Origin: Imbricaverruca yamaguchii
Taxonomy: Eukaryota > Arthropoda > Thecostraca > Neoverrucidae
Assembly (NCBI GenBank): GCA_034440575.1
Contig: JAOTOL010001064.1
Location: forward strand, 1-64,000
Direction: 5' to 3'
DNA: 64,000 bases
Below, in pieces: positions 23,601 to 35,600 of this stretch (positions within the stretch are counted from its first letter, which is position 1; each line of letters starts with the position of its first letter). Position numbers and translations under genes: made by a program. Below the pieces are notes generated by a model. The model made no database searches. It saw only the letters and a list, made by a program, of their open reading frames with translations, and was not told where the DNA came from.

Positions 23601-26600
23601 TGGCTTGGCCAGTGATGAGACCAGTCAATTTCAGTCCGACCAAGTTTAAAATGTTAATAAGAGATGCGAAAACATTGTAATTGTACTTAAAACTCGTACT
23701 TACTTGTACTTGTAATTGTAACTTGTACTTAAAGTTTCATTCGTGACACCTTACGTAAATATTTGCGCGGCCTGGTCGGCCGTACTGTATCTGTACTGTA
23801 TCTGTATCTGCTAATGTTGACTGACCTTGCCGCCGCTGGCGACCAGTTTTGTTCCACCGCTGTGTTTATCGCTGCTGTCGTTACATATCATAGAGGCATC
23901 CCGTCGGACTCGACGTGCGCAACGTCGTCGTCAGACGCGCGTCGAGTCCGACGACGTTGCGCTGTCCGCCGGCCGTGAAGGCTGCTGTTCGGCGGCCGCG
24001 GGCGCTGTGTCTGCTCGTGTCTAACAGCGTGCTTTTTGTTGCAGAGCTGCGCAGCTCGAGGTCCACCCGGTCCACCGAGTGCATCTCCCTGGACAGCTTC
24101 AAGTTCGTCAAGAAGCTCGGCTCTGGCGGTGAGTACCCGCCGGTGTGTTCGGCCCTGTTGGGCCTGTCTGGCGCACCCTGCCGCTCGTCGCACAGTGTGT
24201 CACGTGTGCTGACTGTACCTGCGCCAATGCTGTGCCTCTGTGACATTGACCCGGCACCTGCACACTGGTCCTGACACTGGTCCTGACACTGGTCCTGACA
24301 CTGGTCCTGACACTGGTCCTGACGCACCTGTACACTGGTCCTGACGCACCCGTACACTGGTCCTGACACTGGTCCTGACACTGGTCCTGACACTGGTCCT
24401 GACACTGGTCCTGACACTGGTCCTGACACTGGTCCTGACACTGGTCCTGACACTGGTCCTGACACTGGTCCTGACACTGGTCCTGACACTGGTCCTGACA
24501 CTGGTCCTGACACTGGTCCTGACACTAGTCCTGACACTAGTCCTGACACTGGTCCTGACACCAGTCCTGACACCAGTCCTGACACCAGTCCTGACACTGG
24601 TCCTGACCTGGTCCTGACACCAGTCCTGACGCTGCCACTGCTGCCACTCCCGTGAAATGTCAGCTCACTCAGCCGCCGTCGGTCAGCGTCGTGTTCCGCT
24701 CTTGGAACCCTCTCAGTGTTAGCCTGCACCATCCTACGAGGTCACTGATTGGACGTCAATGAGCTTCCCAGTCGTCATGGCCATTTGATGGTCGTTCACC
24801 TTGTTGACTGATTCATTCTGCGTAGCTTCAGACGTGTTCACGAATCGAGCATTAACGGCTATATCAGTCGTGCAAAACTAAACACGTGGACGGTGACGGG
24901 TATCTCCGCTAGTTGCATGACCACAATCCATCTTAGACAACCTTTTATCCCTCTTTCCTGTTTAACTGTTGTGGCGCCAACGTTTTCGCCCGCCCATCCA
25001 TGTACTAATTCCTCATGCCATGCATGCTCCAGTCTGTGTTCTATATTGACCTGCTCACAGTGGCACCGTCCCATCATCCCACCAAAGTATGACCGAGAAA
25101 TGCAGCGGCATCGGCATTCACCGATGTATCGGTCACATATCTTCGCTGGAGTACTATCCAATCGAGTTCACCAATATACCCTTCCCGAAACCTCACCACG
25201 ATTTTCTACGTCCTACAACAAGAGCCCGTATATACAATCACTACTGCAGTTCTGGGTATCAGCCGGCAGTCGGAACGCTGCAGTGGTCCAGCCAGAACGG
25301 TGCGTCGGCTCTGACGTGGTGCGGGCGGCCATTGTGTTTCCATTCCGTGTTAAAAAGCCCATTGTGAGCTTTTTAACACGGAATAGAAACTGGTGCAAAG
25401 CTGCCGCTCACGTAGCTGAGTGAGGTGGGAACTCGCTGGCGTGTCTTGCTGCCGCGCCCTTTCTCGAGATTAGTATCACCTCTTCCGATCAGCTTTATGG
25501 GAGCGTGAACTTTTCGAGTTCAATCGACACCGTCCTTCAGCGGCGCCAATCGAAGGACACGGTCAGGTGTATTTGTGTACGCGAGCGTGTGTCGTCAGCA
25601 GCACTATGTCTGATGCCGGAGGGCATGACACGACCGCGACGAGATTGACGACCCCAGATCAGTTGACCCAGGCGGGCGTCATCATCACCCCTGGTGACGG
25701 CTGCCTGTCTGGGTCGAGGCGCAGCGGCGGCACCGGTGCCGGCGGGCCTCCCAGCCGGCCGGCCGTTGACCCCGCATCAGCTGACGACATGTGCATCACG
25801 CCGGGCCCGACTCGCGTCAGCTGTCTCGCTGTGGGCCCGGCTGGTGGCATCTCCGCTAGTTGCATGGATGACGTGCGAGTACGCGCCGCTCGCTCGATGA
25901 CGGAGGCGGCTCGCTTGGTTCAGGAGCCGCCGCGGCTGTCACGGCATTTGTGCCCGTGTGCCACATTCCACTCATCGGCATGCGTCTGTCGTGTGTGGCG
26001 CCTCAGCCGGACAGCTGACGAAGGCGTCGCCCGGCCTGGTGTGTATACTGTCCTTCACCGTCCACTCTGACGTCCTTCCCTGTGTGGATCTGCACGCGGG
26101 TCACAGTAACCGGCAACGGATCGTCCATCGCCAGCCTCCGTTAACGACAATATGAACCTTTGCCTTACCCTCTGGCTTACAAGTCATGCGTAATGCTCGG
26201 CTACGAGGGACAGTCCGGAAAACAGCGGCTACCGCTCACCGAAGGGCGCGATTTTAGTGCACTGAAACCTGTTGCCTAAGGGGTGCACTGGCGGCACCGT
26301 TTGGCAATCGGCGCAGCCACCGGTGTAGGTGGCCGCCTCGAGTGCACGAGACCGGTCCAAGTGCACCCCGGCTTGTCGGGCACACGTGCAGTGTGGTCGT
26401 CACAAACACGGGTGGTGGTGACGGCACGTGCGGGCCCGGCGAGCACGCGCGACCTTCCGCCGCCGCCGCCGGCCGGCGCTAGTGTGCGTGGGCGGCCGGG
26501 TGGCGGCCCGGTGACCCTGAGAGTTCAGCCAACCGCTGGCTGCTGCACGCACCCGCAGTCGGTCATCGCCGCCACCGCCGCCGCCGCCGCTCAAAGCCGG

Positions 26601-29600
26601 GGTGCAGCTGATCAATATGGCCGCGCGCCAACGCCGCTCACCGGTGATCCGGCCGGTGAACTGTTGTCAGCCGGCAGTCTGCCGGGCCGACTCAAGGCTG
26701 GCGAGCAGCCGCACGGCGCCAGCACTGACCCAGGGCGGCCTGCAGCCCATCCTGTACACACCTCCCCGACCTACGTGGACCGAGATTCCGTGAAGCGCCG
26801 TTCGCGCCGGTTCTGAAAGTCTCAGTCGGCGGGCCGGCTTTGTCGAACGCCGGCTCATTGATTACATTATCAGCCGTGGTGTCCGTGGCGAGGGTGGCCG
26901 ATTGTTTATGCAGTTTGCGAATTATCTTGCCACAACGCAGGCTGCAGTGGCTGAATGGGCACGACGTCACCATTACGTCATAGCGAGACCAGGATGCGAG
27001 CGGGCGGCGGCCCGCCCGTGCGCCGTGCCAGGCAACGGCTGCGGCGGCGCCGCTCCGGCCGTGAGTCCGACTCGGCCCCACTTTATCTGGCGCGTGCCGG
27101 CGAGCGGGTGCTGCGGCGGGTCGCGACGAGCCCGCCGCAGGCGAACATTTCGTCGCCCGAACGGACGTGCGTACAGCGGGGTGGCGGCGGCCGACGGGCG
27201 AGCTCGTTCGCGACGCTTGTAGCGGCCCACCGGCGCGTCACCGCCCGTCACAGGTGAACCGTCTTTGTCACGGCGGGGGAAATGTCACCGCGCGGCGTTT
27301 CGAAGCCTTCAGCGGTGGCGGTGCCATCCTTGGTTGTCATCCTGCCTGTCAGCCTGCTCCCGCCTGTCGGCGTGTAGCGGACCGAGCGTGGGCTTCAGGA
27401 CGTCACGTGTGAGGACGTGTGGTCGTCAGACCGTCGTGTTCGACACGGCGAGCGGCAGTATGCCACCGTCGTGTCTCCGCTCTGATCCGACCCGTAACTC
27501 CCTCCCCTCTCCGCTCACCTTCAGCTGCATGCTGTCGGGTGGCGGCCGTATGCACACTGCCGCTGCTGTCGCCGGTACGTCGCTGCATGTGCTGCTCATG
27601 TCGCTGGCGTGATAGCACTTGGGCCCGGATTGATTAGTTTGTGCTTGGCGGAATCAGAAGATACTATTGAAGGACAGTGGTAAAATTAACCGGACAAACG
27701 AACGCGTCGCGTGTGGTGCGGCGCCGTACATTAAGGATAGTCAGATTCGACCCAAATAAACAGTGGCTCTCCCAGCTGATGCAAGGAGTACAGTTAGAGC
27801 TTTCACTGGACTTGGATGTGCGAGGCTAGACAGAGCTACGTATCGGACGCCGCTCGGGCCGAGACCAGCAGCCCCTCCAATCAGGCACGCCGCTAGCCGC
27901 AAGGCTATTGGTACTCGGCAGTCGGCAAGGAACCATCGGACGCCTTTCTTTTCCGCCCGGGGATTGGACGGATGGAAACGCACGGTAACGGAAGATCCAT
28001 CCGAGCGGTGATAATTGCTTATAGGGGCTGCACCTGACGTACAGGCGGAACTTTAAAGAAGCGCTGGGGAACTGAGCAATGCCAAACTAGGTCACCTGAC
28101 GAAGCATTGGGTACGACAGCCCATGAGGTGTGCCAAACCAAAATATAAGTTTGTTAGGATTCGTGATTGATTGAAGTGAAGGGTTCGGGTCGCTGCAAAG
28201 GAATATCATAGCTCCACATGTCAGTCGCATTGATTTGTATCCAGCCCAGAGCAGCGATCGGTGCATGACATGATGGCCTAGTTCGGCCACCAATCGATGT
28301 TGCGCAAGCGAAGGAAGCAGGCGCGTGCCACCTGACCCAGTTGTTCGCGGTTCCCTGACACAGCAGATAATAGCGACAGCCACGCACTGTCGCACCATTC
28401 CTTTGGACAGCAGGATAACGCCCGCGGGTTCACGTATTGGCTAAGCCAGCTTGCCGTTCACTGTCTGCGGAATCGGAGGAGGCCCGGTGGCCGTCTGGTC
28501 CGGTTCCCGTGCCCGTGCAGGATTAGATCAGCCCGGTCGGCGTAGCAGCTCCACTGCCGAACTTTCACATCATACGTCGCGAACAGTAATCGGGAGGAGC
28601 TGAAAACGGCGCCGGCGACTAAAAGTGAACTCCACACGAGTGTCAGCCACCACGCGTCAGCCGTGGTGGCTCGCCGGGCGGTGTTGCGGCGTGGCGCGCC
28701 GGCTCGTCCGATCCGAGCACGTCTGCGCTATCGCCCCCATCGCACCACAACGGCCGCACCCAGTCGAGCTCAAACGCGGCGCCCCGCCTCTTAAGCCGGC
28801 CGCCGACACGGGCCCAGCCCGCTGCACGTCCGACTGTGCGGCCTCACCCTGGTCGGACATCGATCCGGTCCGGGTCGATCTGACGTGACCTCGGCCTGAC
28901 ATCGATCCAGCCTGGGTTCGATCTGACCTGACCTTGGTCTGACATCAACTCGGTCTTTGTCCAATGTGACGTGACCTTGGTTCTTGCCTTGTTTGATCCT
29001 TGCCTTGACCTGACTTTGGCCTGTGATCTTTGCCGAAACACTTTGTTTTTATGTTTATAATTTGTCATAGTGTTCTTGTGACCTGACTAGTGACTTGACG
29101 CTGCAATGAGAAATATAACCGAAATATTGTTGTTGCTTCCGAGCATTCCCGTTGATCTTACGTCGGCTGAGCCTTGTGCAGGCGCGGGCTGCCATCCCCC
29201 AATTATCTTGGCCCGTGACGGCGACCAGATGTGTGTGACCTGACCAGATGTGTGTGACCTGACGTGACATGACCCGTTCCACCGACCTGGTGATCTCGCC
29301 TGCACTGCCGACCTGATGACCTAGCTCACAGCATCGACCTAACGCTAAGACCTAACACGTGCCCCTGACCTGATGACCTGACCTTGCGCGTGTCGCCGGC
29401 CTGCTGACTGACCCACGTCTCCTCTGCTCGCAGGGTACGGCATCGTGGTGCTGGTGGAGAAGAAGCAGGGCAGGGACCGCGGCGCCTACTACGCGCTCAA
29501 GATCACCAACCCGAGTCGGGCCGCCTTAGTGGAGAGGGACATCCTGCCTCGGCTGCGCAATCTGCCCTACACCACCGACCTGGCCTACGCCTTCTTCGAC

Positions 29601-32600
29601 CCCAGCCTGCCCAAGGCCTTCCTCGCGCTGCGTGAGTACCCGCACACGCTGAATGCTGGATGTGCCATTGCGAGTGGTTTTGCCTGTCATGGTTGGAAAC
29701 GTTTGGGATAATTCCAACTGCCCGCTCCTGGTTTCTATGCATCCGGGGATGCCTCGCATTATATCAAGGCAGTATAAGTACCCACCTTCCGAGGTATGCA
29801 CCATTATTCGTCCATGAGCAGGCATCCGTACTGGCAATTGTGTTCCATCCATGTGTTCGGGAAGGCTTGTTTCATTTTGATGGCTACTAAGCTGTTAATG
29901 ATTGACAACCACGAGACCAATATTATGTTGTGCTCTCATTAGAGTAATGCTCATAGACGTTGGGCGAGCTCTTAGGGCTCTCTAGCTCTCGCCTAGCTTT
30001 CAGGGCCCCTAAAATTATCTTAAGCACCAAGAGGGTCTCCGGCATCCAGGTATCACTCAAACCCTACGGACACTCACTCAAGGGCCATGCAGCTTCAGGG
30101 CCTACCAGGGGCTCTCCGGCTTCACAAAGCACCCAGCTTTAATGGGCACTCCATCTTCAATGTGATACTCCCGTTTCTCAAGGACCCCGTCAGTTTCAAG
30201 GACCCCTTCAGTCTCAAGGACCACTCCTGCTCCCAGCCGGTTCTTAACCCGGTTCTCCAGCTCTCAGGGATCCTGAAATCCATAGATATCTTCATTTTGA
30301 CAAACTGTCGAGGACTCTCCAATTTCCAGGGGGCCTTGAACTTCATGAGCCCTACTTCTTCCAGTGATCATCCAACTCCCTAAAAGCAATCCAGATCCAA
30401 GTGGCCCATTCACGCTGTACCGCCGCCATGGGTAGTAAATTGTCTTGGGAAGTTAACTACCTCCCCACGCACTATAGCTTTATTATGTATATTATCGGCT
30501 TTTCTTTGTTTGCGCTTTAAGGCCAGATACATGTCGCTGTCATTTAGTGTGTAAATCGCTCAGTGTGTGGATCGATTTACTGTGATTGATTGCCATTCTG
30601 GTAACGTGCCATGGGGACAATTTGTCTGGAGGAAATTTTTAAGGTAAAATATTTTATGAAGTCAACTTATGAGCGTACGAAATGCATGAATGTGTGCATG
30701 TCTATATTCCGTCCGTATGTTAATAGAGTTATAAAATGAAAACGTTAAATCCAAATTCGACTCAGGTTACGTCATGGGGAAATGTCAGTAAGGCGCAAAC
30801 CCGACCCCACCCGATGCCACCTTGAAGGTCCTGAGCCTGACTTTGGACGGAACAGAGGCGTCCCGCACGCCGACCATGTGTCGAAGGAGACCACAGAGCG
30901 CGCATGACACGTGGGCACCTGTCTGGGGCCGGACCCAGCCGCGCCGGCCGCTGCAGCTGTCGGCGCGCTCGGGCCGCGCGGGTCCGCCGGCACAGTGGCG
31001 TGATTAGCGTGCCGTGGCCGCGTGATTGGCGTGACTGGCGCGTGCGGCGGTGTGCCCGGCGGCGCACGCGCCAGCCGGGTGGGCGGCGGAGACGTGTGGC
31101 CGGTGTGTGGGTCGGGGCTGAGCGGCGCGGGTGCCGCCGAGCCGATCCGGCCCGACCCGGCCGGGCGGCGGGCGGGTGTACAGGCGGCGCCGAGCCCGGA
31201 TTAACCTCTTTGTGCCGAGAGAGCAGTCGGCAGCGCAGACAGAGCGGCCGGTCGTGCTTTCCACTTTGGCGGCGGCGGCGGCTGGTGAAAAAGTCGCGCC
31301 CGGGGCGCGGCGGCGCGACAACAGGCCGCCGGGTCTGGCGCCCGCCGAAACACGCACGGCTAATCGCGGCGCACCCACCGCCGTCGCCGTGACACCGCCG
31401 GTGTCGGCGCGTCGGATCACCTGCGACGGGTGATCCGACGAATAGACCCAGCGCCCGGCCGTGATCCCTCTAACTTGACGGCTGCGGCTCGCGCGCGGTT
31501 GCCGGGTCATCGGTTCGCGCGCAGTTGCGACCACTGATGTCACATGCACGGCCGTCGCGCATGCACGGATGGTGCCCGATGGTCCGCCGCATGTGAGAGA
31601 GTTGAAATTGTCGATCGGCGTCGGCCGCGGCACCATGGGCGCCGCCCGGAAATCGTGTACGCTCCGGCACTGCGAGCGGCTTTGGCGGCCCGGGCGACAG
31701 CTCTGGCGGAACAAACACCAGCCCACTGGGGTCTGACCTTGATCAGACGAGTCGCCGGCGGCCAAGCGACCGCCACGGCTCGTCGCTGTGGTGCACCGCG
31801 TGCACTCAAGCCGCACGGACGGCGCACGCGGTGAGGTGCACGCACGCGTCCTGCTGTCAGCGGCAGCAGCCCGGGGCAGCGGGCGGGCAGCTGCCGGACG
31901 GCGCGCGACTCATGCCGGCCCGGGCAGCTGCCCTCTCGGGCTGCGCACTTGACGGCCGACGGCAGACCGTTCTGCCGGCCTGTTCGGGCCACCCTTCACC
32001 GTGTGCCGGTTCGTGAGCTGATGGTCGCCGCTTGTTCCTATTGATGCAAGTCGGACCGAGGAGGCTGCTCCCCGCCGGTTCTGGATCCCATCCGACGGGC
32101 GCCGTCCCTGCACACAGCTCACAGTCGAGAACCACGACCAACCACATCAGCCCTCGCCACGGACTGCTAGTTGGCAAAATCAGCACCTGTTCCGGACAGA
32201 CACCTGGCAGCACTCCTCTCTGGGGCGGGGCACGCACAGCTCACATGTGAGATCCCTGTCTAGCTAAGCTGAAGGTCCTGGCGACGTATTGGCGCCCGGT
32301 GTTCATCAGGTCCGCGCAATGTGGCCGGTCGTCCTAGCAACCTCTAGTATCGAACCGGACGGTGGATCCCACGAACTGTCCGCAGAAGTGCCTCGGCGGA
32401 TTCTCGACCGGCTTCGCGAGTCGTACAGCCACGGTCCGTGCAGCTTCGTCGAGTCGGCCGCCTCTGGTCGGGCGGCGTGTGACGGGCCCAGCGTGCGGTG
32501 GACTCGTGTTTCGACACGGCGACGCGATAAGACCTCGCTTACTTTCTACTGAGCGCCGGCACCGTGGCGGCGAGTCGCAGCCGGCGCCGCTCGGATGGAC

Positions 32601-35600
32601 GCGGCACCCTGTCAGCCTCCGCCGGGCCGCCGCCGGTGTTTACCGGCCTGACGTCCCCTCGCGCGCCGCCCACCGGTCAGGCTCCCTGAGCTGCCCACCG
32701 CTCCCTCGGCCCCGCGCTTTATTTGGCGCCGACCGTGTATTCCGCGCAGGTGGCCATTCCGTGACCTGACGGGTCACTGTGCTGGCCGCCGTGCCGAGGC
32801 TGAGGCTGAGGCTGCGCTCTGACCTATTTCGGTGCCGACTCCTGTTGTGCAGTAGCACAGGTGTCACCACCTGTGCTACTGCTCCGAGCAATGCCTCGTG
32901 TGCCGGCACACGAGGCATTGCTGCCGCAGTCGCGACGGAGCCCCGGCCGTCAGCTGTCTGATCTGGCGTGCTGACGGGGCGTGGCGGGGCGCGTGTCGGT
33001 ACCGCGGCTGTCCCCGCGCTGCCGCCCGAGCGCCGCTCAGTCTGTGTGCTCGGGCGGGCACCGAGGCGCTGCGGCGCCACGGCGCCGGCAGATGGCGCAC
33101 GCCGGGGCGGCCCGGCAAAAACTGAGCCGGCTGCGCGCCGCTCGTGCACCGGCCGCCGTCAGCTGTCGTGGGGAAACGGGCCGAACCGGCCGCCAGTGGA
33201 ACGGCACGGCCATCGGCGGAACCGCCAACTCTGGCTGGGAGGCAAGGACATGATCGGCTTGCGGTGAATTCCTCCCATGCCACGCCCATAGGCGCAATGC
33301 TCCGCTGAATGTCTGAAGGGACACGCCACCCGCCCCCACCAAACTTAGCGACGTCAGTGTGCACGACCACGTGCGGGAGCGCCAGCTGGCGTATGAGTGA
33401 TGGGGTCATTACCAAGCACGTGACTAGTGCGATTGGAGCGGGCCCCGACACCCATCTCGCGCGGCGCGTTGATGAAGCGGTCGGCTGGCCGGCCGTTTCG
33501 CCCCATGGCCTCCACGAGCGGCTGCGTGGCTGTGAAATCGAACCGACTGCTGACAGGCGGTTGACAGACGGACTGTTGACAGACTGTTGACGACCAGCTG
33601 ACCGCAGACGGTCAGCTGGTCTGACCGGCACACTCGCCGGTCGCAACGGAAACCACTGGCAACCAAGTCATAGGAAGCCATCCACACCTCGTCACATTCT
33701 GATCTGAGCGTCGGTCAATTCGGCGGAGGAAGGAAATGTATACCACACTTGGATAGACAGAGCGCGGTTGTAGCTCTGTCTATCCGATGACCACTTGCCG
33801 GGCAATCAAGCAGCCATCCGCAGCATAATGTTACTTAATTTGCGATCGAACACAAGCCGACCTGGCACACAACTGACCCCGGCTTCTCTCTGTTGTTGCA
33901 GCGTACGCCATCGGCAAGGACCTGTTCTCTCTGGTTGGGGGAGTCCGCAGCCCTGGCTACCTGCGCCGCATGTTCGTGCACTCCTACCCGTGCTACCTCT
34001 TCCGAGTGCGCATCATACTGGCTGAGCTCAGTGTGGCCATCAGCTTCCTGCACAAGGTGAGTGTTGGCAGGCGAAGGCTGTCCCCGGATCAGGCACAGCA
34101 CCTGGGACTTGTTCAGGGCCCAGGATCGGGCATAGCCCCAGGGACCCTTGTCCAGGTCCCCGGGACGCTTGTGAGGCCAGGCAAAGACAGTGGGTAGTGG
34201 TCGGAACACCACTGCCCTCTGTCCTTTGTGACTCCTAAGCTTGTGTAGTCTTGGCACTTGTGGCTCTACTGGTTGGTTATTTGAGTTTTAGGGCGCAACG
34301 ACCAGGTCCGGTCATTTAGCGCCCATCTTGTGACTTCGACTCTTGGGTTTTTCCACTTGAGGTTTGTCGAAATTTTACTTTTGTTTGATAAATACAGTGA
34401 AGTGTTTCTTAATTCACCAGTCCAGTTCACTAATCTTTACTAGTCCAGATAGTCGTTATTCACCAAATTACAACTAAGTTGTGTTGATTTGATTGCTTTC
34501 GGGGGAGGGTGTGGGCACAAAGTGACGGTTAGTCGGTGCGCACCCATATAAACACCTTTGCCCTACCCATTGGTCGGCAAATATCAGGGGCCAAATATGC
34601 CAGTGTACGCAGTCGCAGTGCCGTGAACCGCCCGTCTCCGGGGAGCCAGTGAGTGTCTGCAATGTTGCTCACGTGTGACCACCTGTCTGACGCTGCCGTC
34701 GCCTTTTCAGAACAACATCCTCTACCGCGACCTGAAGCTGGAGAACATCCTGGTGTTCGGCGACGGCCACGTGCGCCTGGCCGACTTCGGACTGTCGCGC
34801 CACTTCGAGCAGGGAGAGTCGGTAAGTCGCGCCGCTTCCAGCCGGGAGTCGAGTCGTAGCGCTCGCGGCAGCGGAGCCAGCTGGCAAACCGCAGCACTCG
34901 GAGCTTGGACTCGCCACATCAGTCCACAGAGTTAATCCACGCCACATCAGTCACCAGAGTCAATCCACGCCACATCGTCACTAGAGTCGGTCGGTGTCGC
35001 AGCCGTCTCCAGAGTCAATTTGTCGTGGCAATAGTCACCGACGCGCGCACCGTTCACTACACCAGATTGTCGTACGCCGCCGGCGCGTCTGCCTCACTGG
35101 CTCGTGGTTGGCCACGGTTGTTGGCCACCACCGCGGCTGAACGCGCTCTGCAGCGCGGCTACTTAATTAGGCGGCCGTCGCGGCCGACGATGGGCGAATC
35201 TCCGCGAAGTTGGTACACACCGCCTAGGTATTACGCTTCGTATTCCGGGACCGCCTAGGAAAACAATTGTGGGTGTTATCACGCGCCGACAGGTACATTA
35301 ATGTAATTATTTTTCGTACATGATTACATGCCACGCGCTGAGGAAGACGTTTCTTACGGTCGTTATCTGCACGACATGGTGCTTTCCTTCCACCGTGCTG
35401 GAGAAACTCAGATGTCACTTTGCTGTGGTCGATGTCGATTTACTCTCACTTGTTGGCACCGATGCAAAGAGCTCCGGTGATAGGCAAACCGCCAGTGATA
35501 TATCGCCGACGGGAGTGGCCCTCGCCCTACCCCTGCATACTGTTATTCGCATGAATCCTCTCGAGTCGTCCATGTAAAATTGTTATGGGCGCTGTATGAC

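Larger units (their letters stand above)
30381..33590. other. Intron 3, mostly GC-rich, no gene seen
   Basis: From about 30.8 kb the sequence is very GC- and CpG-rich, with overlapping frames in all directions (for example a 270-codon minus frame at 31004-31816) that I attribute to composition. The clear structures are the hairpins at 31410, 32849-32922 and 33592, listed separately. Confidence 0.35.

Noticed and set aside
25342..25384. microRNA precursor
   Set aside because: Arms of 17 bp with a 9-nt loop are shorter than needed for a 22-nt duplex, and the flanks do not extend the stem; the same holds for the other hairpins.
31004..31816. 270-codon minus-strand frame in kinase intron 3
   Set aside because: Same GC-rich effect; composition Arg/Ala/Pro/Thr with no motif, and the plus strand is open too.
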